The position numbers and the translations under genes were made by a program. Below, one piece after another: positions 31,294 through 39,260 of a DNA stretch of 64,000 nucleotides. The stretch comes from SHYR01 sp034406555 (GTDB lineage Bacteria > Chloroflexota > Dehalococcoidia > UBA2979): positions 1-64,000 of the forward strand of contig DASCRM010000077.1 of the NCBI GenBank assembly GCA_034406555.1. The letters run 5' to 3'. A model generated the notes under the pieces. The model was not told the DNA's origin. It was given only the letters and a program-made list of their open reading frames with translations, and did no database searches. Each line of letters opens with the position of its first letter. Positions within the stretch are counted from its first letter, which is position 1.

Positions 31294-32223
31294 ATGACCT
31301 ACGAAAACATCACGCTCGAACTGGACGACCGGCTGGCCACCATCACGCTCAACCGGCCCGAAAAGCTGAACGCGCTCTCCAACGACCTGCGAGGCGAACT
31401 GTTCGACGCCCTCAAGGAGGCCGAGGCCAACCGCGACATCGGCGTGATCATCATCGAGGGCGCGGGCCGGGCCTTCAGCTCCGGCTACGACCTCGCCCCC
31501 TCGCCCGCCGATGAAAACCCCTACGTCCACCCTCGCTCGGGGATGCCGGATGTCGGTACCACGCACCCGAACCACTACGACTGGTCGCGCCACGTGCTGC
31601 TGGCGAACTGGACGATCTGGGAACTCTCGAAGCCGGTGATCGCCAAGATCCACGGCTACTGCCTGGCTGGAGGCACGGAGCTCGCCTCCTTCTGCGACTT
31701 CCGCATCGTCGCCAACGACACCAAGGTCGGTTACCCGCCGGTGCGAGCGATGGGCACGATGGACATCATGTGGGCGCCGTGGCACATGCCGATGACGAAG
31801 GCCCGCGAGTTCGCCTACGTGGGCGACTCCTTCAGCGGGCAGGACATGGCCGACCTCGGCTGGGCGACCTACGCGGTGGAGCCCGACCAGCTCGACAGCT
31901 TCACGGAGGAGTTCGCACGGCGCATGGCGCACATCGACAACGACATGCTGGCGTATTCCAAGCGGTCCGTGAACCGCCAGTACGAGATGATGGGCATCCG
32001 CAACGGCCTGATGTCCGGCACCGATGTCGAGGCGATGAGCAAGCACCGCCCGGCCGCCAGCGAGTGGGGCAAGCACGTACGCGAGGAAGGCCTGAAAGCC
32101 GCGCTCGAATGGCGCGATGGCCCCTTCCGTGACTTCCGCGGCGCGTACGACTCAGCACCGAAGCAACGCGCCCTCGCGGGCGACGACAGCGACGGCAAGG
32201 CTACGACCCCGGACGGCTCGTAG
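31294..32223 (+). CDS. Enoyl-CoA hydratase/isomerase (crotonase) family protein
   Basis: The 309-residue crotonase has ITLNRPEKLNALSND, AFSSGYDLAPSP as oxyanion hole, and HGYCLAGGTELASFCD. The first catalytic Glu is present (GGTEL), but the second position is Pro (GYPPV), the reverse of its neighbour. ATG 31294 is favoured by AAAGG upstream; ATG 31279 would add five residues. The C-terminus carries a longer polar tail. TAGACT at 31262 may be its -10 box. Confidence 0.86.
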   Translation: MTYENITLELDDRLATITLNRPEKLNALSNDLRGELFDALKEAEANRDIGVIIIEGAGRAFSSGYDLAPSPADENPYVHPRSGMPDVGTTHPNHYDWSRHVLLANWTIWELSKPVIAKIHGYCLAGGTELASFCDFRIVANDTKVGYPPVRAMGTMDIMWAPWHMPMTKAREFAYVGDSFSGQDMADLGWATYAVEPDQLDSFTEEFARRMAHIDNDMLAYSKRSVNRQYEMMGIRNGLMSGTDVEAMSKHRPAASEWGKHVREEGLKAALEWRDGPFRDFRGAYDSAPKQRALAGDDSDGKATTPDGS

Positions 32224-32257
32224 CGCTAGGCGGCGAGGCCGCGCGAAGCAGGGGCAT

Positions 32258-32282
32258 CCTTCGACACGCTCAGGACGAGCGG
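32258..32282. repeat. Short hairpin element with CGCTC/GAGCG stem
   Basis: This 25 bp element begins CCTTCGACACGCTCAGG and ends GACGAGCGG. A CGCTC-AGGAC-GAGCG stem-loop forms inside it. It lies between convergent genes. From general knowledge, very similar short elements recur in intergenic regions of many GC-rich genomes. Only this copy was noticed here. Confidence 0.4.
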
Positions 32283-32309
32283 CTTGATCCCGGCGACAAG
32301 CCCGTGTAA

Positions 32310-34223
32310 CTACGCGGGCTTCATGTAGTCACGCGGCAGCCGTCGAGATGCGTCGACCGGCGCGGGCGGTTCCGCTAGTGGCGGCTCTGGCTGTTCCGCT
32401 AGTACAGGCTCGGGCGGCGCAGTGGGTTTTTCGACTACCGGCTCGGGCGGAGCGGGTGGCTCCTCGGCTACCGGCTCGGGCGACGCGGGTGGCTCCTCCG
32501 CTACTGGATCGGGCTCGGGCTCGACGACCGGCGACAGCGGAGCTGCTGCGACCGCGACCGGCGACAGGGCCGGGGCTGCCTCGATGCCCTCGTCTCGGCT
32601 CGCCGCTTCGCGCTGCTGCATCTGCCGGATCATGTCGGCGGGCGAGACGGTGCGGAGTGGAATCTCCGGGATCAGGGCCGTGATCAGCACACCAATCGCG
32701 ACGACGATCGCGCCGAGCAGGAAAACGAAGGCGATCGCATCCGCGAGCGGCGTCTGGATCGCCAGCAGGATCTGATCGAATGGCGGCGCGCCCAGCGTGT
32801 TCGTCGCCTCGTAAACCTCGCGCACGCGGGCGACGCCCTGCTCGTTGAGGAAGGAGTCGGCGTTGGCGGCGATCACCGGCGCATTCGCAGCCACCTCCGC
32901 GACCCCTTCGCGGAAACGGTTGAGCATCAGGCCGGTGAAGATCGCGACGCCCAGCGTGCCGCCGACGGAGCGGAAGAACTGCACGCTTGAAGTGGCGACG
33001 CCGATGAACTGCATCGGCAGTGAGTTCTGCACGGCGACCGAGAAGACGGGGAACGTCGCCCCCATGCCGAGGCCGACGATCACCATGTTGCGCACGATCA
33101 CAACCTCGGTCGTCGTGCGGTCGATCAGGGCGAAGAGACCCAGCCCAACCGCCACCAGCGCCATGCCGAGCACGGCCTGGATGCGATAGCGGCCCGTCCT
33201 CGTGATCAGCAGCCCGGCCGCGGCTGAGCTGACGACGATGCCCAGCGACATCGGCGCGGTGAGCGAGCCGGAGTTCGTCGCCGCGACACCTCGGACGCCC
33301 TGCAGGAACAGCGGGACCATCGTGATCGCGCCGAACATGCCGGCGCCGGTCAACGTCGTCGCGACCGCGGCCACGGTGAATGTGCGGTTCTTGAAGAGGT
33401 GCGGCGGCAGCATCGGGTCGGGCGCGCTCAGCTCGGCCAGGATGAAGAGCACGCCCATCACGCCAGCGACGCCGAAGAGCAAGAGCAGCTCGGCAGAGTC
33501 CCACGCGTAGCGGTTGCCGCCCCAGACCAGCGCCAGCAGCAACGGCACCATCATGTTCGCCAGCAGCACCGCGCCGATCATGTCGATCTTTGGCTTCGCC
33601 GTGCTCGTCCGCATGAACGGCACGACCACGAGAATCACGAGGAAGGCGAGCGCGATGATCGGGAGGTTTATGTAGAAGATCCAGCGCCACGAAATCGATT
33701 CCGTGAGCGCGCCACCGACGACCGGGCCGATCACCGAGGCCAGCCCAAAGGTCCCGGAGATCAGGCCCGTGACTTTCCCCCGCTCCAGCGGTGAGTAGAG
33801 GTCAGCGACGACAGCAAAGGTCGTCGTCATGATCACGCCACCGCCGACGCCCTGGATGCCACGCATCAGCGCCAGTTGCTCCATCGACTGCGCCGCGCCA
33901 GCGCCGAGCGAGCTGACGAAGAAGATCAGCAGGCCGGCGAGGAAGAGCGGCTTGCGCCCGAACTGGTCGCCGAGCTTGCCTGCGATCGGCACCGCGAGCG
34001 TGGACGTCAGCATGTAGGAGGTGAAGACCCATGGCAGCAGGTGCAGCCCACCGAGGTCAGCGACGATGCTCGGGATCGCCGTCGAGACCACCGTCTGGTC
34101 CAGCGCGGCGACGAAGAGAGCGATCATCGAGCCGATGACGACGACGATCCGCGACTTCGATCCGATCGCCATCTGTGCGGCGGGGGGCGATCTCGTTGCT
34201 GCCCCGGACGCTGACTCCGCCAC
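32310..34223 (-). CDS. DHA2-type MFS drug-resistance transporter with Pro-rich tail
   Basis: The 637-residue protein matches 14-helix EmrB/QacA exporters. It has helix 1 ALFVAALDQTVVSTAIPSI, the loop GKLGDQFGRKP, and motif C ISGTFGLASVIGPVVGGAL. Helices continue to about residue 530. The last 80 or so residues are an unusual cytoplasmic tail of PEPVAEEPP-like repeats ending DYMKPA. It should expel lipophilic compounds by proton antiport. The GTG start overlaps the stop of the upstream luciferase-like gene (TAGTG), so the two are translationally coupled. Confidence 0.9.
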   Translation of the reverse strand: MAESASGAATRSPPAAQMAIGSKSRIVVVIGSMIALFVAALDQTVVSTAIPSIVADLGGLHLLPWVFTSYMLTSTLAVPIAGKLGDQFGRKPLFLAGLLIFFVSSLGAGAAQSMEQLALMRGIQGVGGGVIMTTTFAVVADLYSPLERGKVTGLISGTFGLASVIGPVVGGALTESISWRWIFYINLPIIALAFLVILVVVPFMRTSTAKPKIDMIGAVLLANMMVPLLLALVWGGNRYAWDSAELLLLFGVAGVMGVLFILAELSAPDPMLPPHLFKNRTFTVAAVATTLTGAGMFGAITMVPLFLQGVRGVAATNSGSLTAPMSLGIVVSSAAAGLLITRTGRYRIQAVLGMALVAVGLGLFALIDRTTTEVVIVRNMVIVGLGMGATFPVFSVAVQNSLPMQFIGVATSSVQFFRSVGGTLGVAIFTGLMLNRFREGVAEVAANAPVIAANADSFLNEQGVARVREVYEATNTLGAPPFDQILLAIQTPLADAIAFVFLLGAIVVAIGVLITALIPEIPLRTVSPADMIRQMQQREAASRDEGIEAAPALSPVAVAAAPLSPVVEPEPDPVAEEPPASPEPVAEEPPAPPEPVVEKPTAPPEPVLAEQPEPPLAEPPAPVDASRRLPRDYMKPA

Positions 34224-35281
34224 TACGCGTCGGCCGGGGCGCAGGCACGCATCACGGCGCGCACGGAGTCGAGGCCAGGGCGTGCGGCGACGACGCGCAC
34301 GAGCGCGACATCGAGGCCCTTTGCCAGCTTCAGAAAGTGCTCTCGCGCGCCATCAAGCGTGCCGTAATAGCCGACGCCGAGCAGCATGTCGTCGGAGGCC
34401 GCGTTCGCGACCTCATCCGGCGAGGCGCCACCCTCGCGTAGCTTGTCGAGCTGCGCCAACTCATCGGCGAAACCCATGCTCTCGAAGTGCGGACGGTAGG
34501 CGATCGGCGGGCTGCCGGGCGTCGGTGGCGGGCCCATCGCGTAGCCGGTCGTGGCTCGCGCCAGCCCGCGACGCGCGACCTCGATGTCGTCATCGACGCA
34601 GATGCGGATGTACTCCGTCAGCGGCACGGAACCGGGCTCGCGGCCGCCTCGCTTCGAGCCCTCGTCGACGAGCGTGCGGGCCGCCGCGATCTGCGCGGGC
34701 GTACACCAGTTGAGGCAAATGCCGTCCGAGAGTTCCCCGCCCAGTTCGAGCATGCGAGGGCCGAGCGCGCCCAGGTAGACCGGCGTGCGTGGGGGCGGGT
34801 CGATGCCCAGCTTCTGGGCGCGCACCGTCAGCGCTTCGCCCTCGTAGTCCATCGCCTCGCCCGCCAGCAGGCCGCGGATCGTGGTCAGGTAGTCGCGCAT
34901 CACGGCCAGCGAGGACTTCGTGCGGATGCCCATCGCCTTGCGGAACGCGGGGTTGTAGATGCCGCCGGTGCCGATGCCCAGGATGAAGCGCCCGCCCGTC
35001 TGCGCGCCCAGCGTGCCGGCGCTCATCGCGAAGCCCATCGGCGTGCGGTAGGCGACTGGCGAGACGGAGATGCCGGTCGTCAGCCCCTCCGGGACCACCT
35101 CGCGGCTCGCCTGCCAGCGGGTGGCGCAGAGCTGGAAGGAGTCGAGGCCGGAGCCCTCCGGCGTCCAGAGGTGCGTGTAGCCAAGCTCCGCCGCCTCCCG
35201 CGCCAGCGTCGCCTGATCGTCGAACATCATGCCAAGCGTGAAGTCGAGGCCAAGGCCGACTTCCTGAGGTGGGGCTGCCAT
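34223..35281 (-). CDS. LLM-class (probably F420-dependent) oxidoreductase
   Basis: The 352-residue TIM-barrel protein shows the luciferase-like pattern: GLGLDFTLGMMFDDQ, LGYTHLWTPEGSGLDSF, RFILGIGTGG and PPPRTPVYLGALGPRML. F420-dependent members reduce or oxidise diverse small molecules. FMN use cannot be excluded. ATG 35281 was preferred to a longer frame because family sequence begins there. It is coupled to the MFS exporter gene. That may link modification and export of one compound, which is inference. Confidence 0.85.
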   Translation of the reverse strand: MAAPPQEVGLGLDFTLGMMFDDQATLAREAAELGYTHLWTPEGSGLDSFQLCATRWQASREVVPEGLTTGISVSPVAYRTPMGFAMSAGTLGAQTGGRFILGIGTGGIYNPAFRKAMGIRTKSSLAVMRDYLTTIRGLLAGEAMDYEGEALTVRAQKLGIDPPPRTPVYLGALGPRMLELGGELSDGICLNWCTPAQIAAARTLVDEGSKRGGREPGSVPLTEYIRICVDDDIEVARRGLARATTGYAMGPPPTPGSPPIAYRPHFESMGFADELAQLDKLREGGASPDEVANAASDDMLLGVGYYGTLDGAREHFLKLAKGLDVALVRVVAARPGLDSVRAVMRACAPADA

Positions 35282-35395
35282 GGGAAGGATCCTGTCGAGC
35301 AGCGCGGGGCGCGTGCTGCGTGCCGACCGATGCTGAGGGGTCAGGGGGTCTGCGATCAATCCGTCCGGTGATCGCAGGAGCCGACGAGGGCGCGA

Positions 35396-35922
35396 TCAGC
35401 CGCCCAGCGGGATCGCCGTGCGCACCCGCCGGGTGCCGTCTTCGTCGCTCTCCAGCACCGCCACCTCCCGCACCGCGGTGCTGATCGGCAGCTGAGGATG
35501 GACGCCGGCGGCGACTTCCTCTGCGACCGCCTCGAAACCGCCTTCTCGCGAGGCGTCGACGATCGTGAGGTGTGGGATCACGTTGTCCTCGTGGATCCCG
35601 CCGTAGGGCGGGTAGTCCGGGAAGACCTCGTAGAGCCGATGCATCAGTGCCAGCAGCGGGCCGTCGTCATCGGGCTGCAGGTAGAGCACCGCCGTGAAGC
35701 GCCCCGCGTCGAGAAGGTGACATCGAACGACGGCTGGCTGAGCAGCACGTCGCGCAGCTCGGGCTCGTCGTCCTCGGTCAGCGGCGCATCGAACCAGGGG
35801 AAGGGCAGCGTGACGTGGGCCGGCACGCCGAACGCGGCCGAGCTATCGTAGCGGTCGCGCCAGCGCCCGACGACCGGCTCCGCCTCCGGTACGAGCAGGA
35901 CAATCGCCGACTCACCACTCAC
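35396..35922 (-). pseudogene. 2'-5' RNA ligase/LigT-like 2H phosphoesterase, frameshifted
   Basis: Two overlapping minus-strand frames together make one 2H phosphoesterase of about 175 residues. The first (from GTG 35922, GGGAGG site upstream) has the first HxT motif, PAHVTLPFPW. The second, ending at 35396, has the second, IPHLTIVDA. Homology moves between frames at the CCCC run (35702-35705), where TRG should continue into RFTAVLYLQP. One missing base in that run explains it. It is either a real frameshift or a homopolymer sequencing error. Confidence 0.75.
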
Positions 35923-35967
35923 CGCGACGCCTCCCTGCGAGTGCGCCGCAATCCTAGGCCCGCGCCC

Positions 35968-36178
35968 TCAGCTTGTCGCCTCGGCGAGCCGCCGTTCGAG
36001 GTAGCGGCGCTCGACCGCGTTCGTACAGAGGTCGATCGCGCGGCGGTAGGCGTCTGCCGCTTCGTCGTGTCGCACGGCGCGTCGCAGCAGATCGGCACGC
36101 GCGGCGGGGAGCAGGTAGTAGGAGGTCAGCACCTCGCTCTCCTCGATCGCGTCGAGCAGGCGCAATCCGGCCGCTGTC
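35968..36178 (-). pseudogene. C-terminal fragment of a sigma factor (DUF6596 / SigJ-like)
   Basis: The last 70 or so residues read AAGLRLLDAIEESEVL, then LLPAARADLLRR, AADAYRRAIDL and RRYLERRLAEA. This is the helical repeat tail of ECF-type sigma factors with a DUF6596 domain. Homology stops abruptly near 36175, and no sigma region 2 or 4 is present upstream. On the opposite strand the fragment of another gene starts at the same point. It is therefore a truncated remnant at a rearrangement or misassembly junction. Confidence 0.75.
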
Positions 36179-36421
36179 CTGCGCGTACTCGTCACCGCGT
36201 CACCCGAGACGCGAGCACAGCGCCTTGCCGAGGCGGACGGGATCAGCGAGGGCGACGCACGCAAGCAAATCGATGACTCCGACAGCGCACGCAACGACTA
36301 CTTCCGTCGCTTCTACGATGTCAGCCAGGAGCTTCCGACCCACTACGACCTCGTCGTCACGACCGACAGCCTGAGCATCCAAGGCGCGGCCGACGTCGTG
36401 GTCGCTGCCGCGCAGGCATGA
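36173..36421 (+). pseudogene. C-terminal fragment of a cytidylate kinase-like protein
   Basis: About 80 codons in one frame, ending at TGA 36421, read VLRVLVTAS, RAQRLAEADGISEGDARK, NDYFRRFYDV and then YDLVVTTDSLSIQGAADVVV. This matches the C-terminal part of cytidylate kinase-like proteins. The P-loop half is missing, and the frame has no good start. The fragment begins where the sigma-factor remnant on the other strand ends. Confidence 0.7.
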
Positions 36422-36461
36422 CCCGCGCGGCCCGCACGCACACAGTCAGGCACACCCGCGG

Positions 36462-37382
36462 ATGAGCGTCCGCATCGGCTTCGGCTTCGCCAACTTCCCG
36501 TTCTCCGGCCCTCGCAACTTCTGGCGCTGGGTCGAGATGCTGGAGGAAGGCGGCGTCGATTCGCTCTGGCAGACGGACCGCCTGATCTCGTCGCAGCCGA
36601 TCCTCGAGCCGATGGCCACGATGGCCGCGCTCGCGGGTGGCACCGACCGCCTAAAGTTCGGCATGAACGTGGTCGTGATCCCGTTCCGTGACCCGCTGGT
36701 GATCGCCAAGCAGTGCGCGACGATCGATGTGCTCAGCAACGGCCGCCTGCTGCCTGCCTTTGGCGTCGGCCGTGAGGTCGCGCCGGAGTGGCGGGCCAGC
36801 GGCAAGGATCCGGCCCGTCGTGGCGCGAAGGCGGTCGAGGCGCGGGAGATCCTGACGCGGCTCTGGAACGAGGGGCACGTAACGTTCGAGGGCGAGCACT
36901 ACCAGTTCGAGGATGCGACGATCTCGCCGCGCCCGATCCAGCAGCCGTTGCCGATCTGGATCGGCGGCAGCAGCAAGGCTGCGATCCGTCGCACCGCCCG
37001 ACTGGGCAGCGGCTGGCTCAGCGGCGTGCAGAGCCCGACACAGGTCGCCCCCGTGGTGGCCGCGATCCGCGAGGCCTCCGCCGAGGCTGGGCGGCCGATC
37101 GACGACGACCACTACGGCGCCGGCTTCGCCTACCGCTTCGGCGACTGGGACGACCCGATAGTGCAGCGCACGGCCGCCGGCCTCTCCGGTGTCGCCGACG
37201 CAGGCGACCCTCGCGACTACATCGCCGTCGGCGACGCCGCAGCGATCCTCAAGCGCATCGAGGAGTACAAGGCCGCCGGCATCTCGAAGTTCGTGCTGCA
37301 CCCGCTCACCGGGAGCGAGGATGAGGTGATGGACCAGACGCAGCGTCTGATTGAGACGGTGCTCCCGGCCGTCCACGGCTAA
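36462..37382 (+). CDS. LLM-class (probably F420-dependent) oxidoreductase
   Basis: The 306-residue luciferase-like barrel protein has IGFGFANFPFSG at the start, GGVDSLWQTDRL, RLLPAFGVGREVAPEW and PLPIWIGGSSKAAIRR. These are typical of F420-dependent reductases and dehydrogenases. The substrate is unknown. It lies 40 nt after the truncated cytidylate kinase fragment and converges on a CoA-transferase, its stop 4 nt from the other's stop. Confidence 0.87.
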   Translation: MSVRIGFGFANFPFSGPRNFWRWVEMLEEGGVDSLWQTDRLISSQPILEPMATMAALAGGTDRLKFGMNVVVIPFRDPLVIAKQCATIDVLSNGRLLPAFGVGREVAPEWRASGKDPARRGAKAVEAREILTRLWNEGHVTFEGEHYQFEDATISPRPIQQPLPIWIGGSSKAAIRRTARLGSGWLSGVQSPTQVAPVVAAIREASAEAGRPIDDDHYGAGFAYRFGDWDDPIVQRTAAGLSGVADAGDPRDYIAVGDAAAILKRIEEYKAAGISKFVLHPLTGSEDEVMDQTQRLIETVLPAVHG

Positions 37383-37386
37383 GGAG

Positions 37387-38715
37387 CTACGCGCCCTCGT
37401 CCGGGGGCTGCCAGCGCACGATCACACCATCCGCCTGCAGCGCGTCCAGTTCCGCCTGCGAGAGGCCGAGCTGCCCGAGCACCGTGGCGGTGTCGGCGCC
37501 GAGCGTCGGCGCGGCGTGCGGCGAGGCGCTGCTCGACTCGCTCATCTCCACCGGGGAGCGTGCGGTGCGGATCGTGCCCAGCGTCGGGTGCTCGTACTCC
37601 GGGATCAGGTCGTTCGCGACCACGTGCGGGTCGTCGTACAACTCCTCCGTGAGGTTGAACGGAGCGGCCGGCACGCCCGCCGAGTCGAGCAGCTCCAGCC
37701 ACTCGGCCGAGGTGCGCTCGCGGAAACCCGTCTCCATCGCGTCCTTCACGGCCGTCACGTGCTCGACGGTCGCCGCGCTGGGGTCGTAGACGGGGCCCTC
37801 GATCGAAGGGTCATCGACGCCGACAGCGTCGCGCAGCGCACGTCGCAGGCGGTTGTTCAGGCAGGCGACGGCCAGCAGCCCGTCTTGCGTCGGGTAGACG
37901 CGGTAGTAGTTCTGCAGCATCGGTCGGCCGACGGCGCGCTGGCGCAGTGCAGCGATCTCCTCGTACGTCGCACCGTCCGCCCTCGCGTTCTCGACCAGCG
38001 CGAGGAAGGCGGCACGCTCCGTGACATCGTGTTGCTCCACCTGTGAGAGCGGGCGGTACTGCACGGAGAGCGCGGAGGCGAAGAGGCTGGTCGCGATCGA
38101 CTGGCCGCGGCCCGTCTCCTGGCGCCGGTAGAGCGCACTGACGACCGCGAAGGCCGTGTACATGCCGCTCACAAGATCGGAGGGGGCGAAGGTGCGGACG
38201 CCGGTGGGCGCGCCATCGGTGATGCGCCCTTCGTACGCCATCACCCCAGCAGAGGCCTGCGAGAGCAGGTCGAAGCCACCGCGATGGCTGTACGGCCCGC
38301 TGTGGCCAAAGGCCGTGATGTCGGCGTAGACGATCTGCGGGTTCACGCCTCGCAGCGTCTCGTAGTCGAGCCCCAGCTGCTCCGCGACGCCCGGCCGGTA
38401 GTTGAGGACGACCGCATCAGCGGTCGCGACGAGGCGATGCGCGAGATCGCGGCCACGTTCGTCCCAGACGTTGAGCACGACGCTGCGCTTGCCGCGATTG
38501 AGGCCCAGGAAGGGTCGGCTCTCGTCCGGTGCGACCGGGCCCTGGTGCCGCCAGTGGTCGCCAGTTGGCGGCTCCACCTTGAGCACTTCTGCACCCATGT
38601 CCGCGAGCATCATGGTGCCGTACGGCCCGGCGATGTATTCCGTGAAGTCGACGATGCGCACGCCGTCCAGCGCCCCGGGTGGGAAGTCCCCGCTGCTACC
38701 AGCCTCGCTGCTCAT
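37387..38715 (-). CDS. CaiB/BaiF class III CoA-transferase
   Basis: The 442-residue single-domain protein opens LDGVRIVDFTEYIAGPYG and keeps the aligned catalytic Asp (APSDLVSG). The following helix reads GRGQSIATS. It is the only unpaired transferase in the window, and its Asp suggests a conventional homodimer. A few acidic residues near the C-terminus precede a short tail. The ATG at 38715 is supported by alignment with the family N-terminus. Confidence 0.88.
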   Translation of the reverse strand: MSSEAGSSGDFPPGALDGVRIVDFTEYIAGPYGTMMLADMGAEVLKVEPPTGDHWRHQGPVAPDESRPFLGLNRGKRSVVLNVWDERGRDLAHRLVATADAVVLNYRPGVAEQLGLDYETLRGVNPQIVYADITAFGHSGPYSHRGGFDLLSQASAGVMAYEGRITDGAPTGVRTFAPSDLVSGMYTAFAVVSALYRRQETGRGQSIATSLFASALSVQYRPLSQVEQHDVTERAAFLALVENARADGATYEEIAALRQRAVGRPMLQNYYRVYPTQDGLLAVACLNNRLRRALRDAVGVDDPSIEGPVYDPSAATVEHVTAVKDAMETGFRERTSAEWLELLDSAGVPAAPFNLTEELYDDPHVVANDLIPEYEHPTLGTIRTARSPVEMSESSSASPHAAPTLGADTATVLGQLGLSQAELDALQADGVIVRWQPPDEGA

Positions 38716-38773
38716 CGGCTCGCCCCTTTGCGCACTTCAGGCTGCGATTCAACACCCGCTGCGCCGCGCGCGC

Positions 38774-38779
38774 TATTAT
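38774..38779 (+). promoter_or_regulatory. Putative -10 box TATTAT 7 nt before a start codon
   Basis: TATTAT is separated from the ATG at 38787 by only 7 nt, so transcription would begin at or next to the start codon (leaderless mRNA). Confidence 0.45.
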
Positions 38780-38786
38780 CAGCGCG

Positions 38787-39200
38787 ATGTCGGAGCAGCA
38801 GACCACCGCCGCAGAAGAACCTGTCGAGGCCGCACGCCAGGGCCTGTGGCCCTCGGTTGCGCTGACGGCAGGGATCACGGCCGTCACGTGGGCCGCGATC
38901 GCCTTCATCTTCATCCTCGGCTACATCGGCTTCGCCGTCTTCGGCGACATTGGCTCCGGCGCACGCGGGCTCGCGATCTGGGCCGTGCTCTGGATCGCGA
39001 TGTGGGCCGTGTTCACGCTCGCGCTCGGCGGCGGGTTGGTGGCCGCGTTCCGCGCGTGGAAGGCACTCTACCCGCTGTTCCAGCCGCGATCGAGGCCAGT
39101 GCGCCCCAGCACCGCGATGGCGGCGGCCGACCCCCTGGACGACGTGAAGCGCATGGCGGTCGAGGAGGCCGAGACGCTGCTGCGACGGGGCAACGAGTAG
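38787..39200 (+). CDS. Two-helix membrane protein of unknown function
   Basis: The 137-residue protein has a polar N-terminus, two hydrophobic segments (about residues 25-50 and 58-85, AIWAVLWIAMWAVFTLAL), and a basic-to-acidic cytoplasmic tail (DPLDDVKRMAVEEAETLL). No family was recognised. The ATG at 38787 has a -10-like TATTAT right in front and no ribosome-binding site. Upstream frame extension overlaps the CoA-transferase and is implausible. Confidence 0.65.
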   Translation: MSEQQTTAAEEPVEAARQGLWPSVALTAGITAVTWAAIAFIFILGYIGFAVFGDIGSGARGLAIWAVLWIAMWAVFTLALGGGLVAAFRAWKALYPLFQPRSRPVRPSTAMAAADPLDDVKRMAVEEAETLLRRGNE

Positions 39201-39260
39201 GGCGCGAGCGCACCTGCTCACGACCACGCACCACGACAGCACGCCGGATAGGGAGCATCG

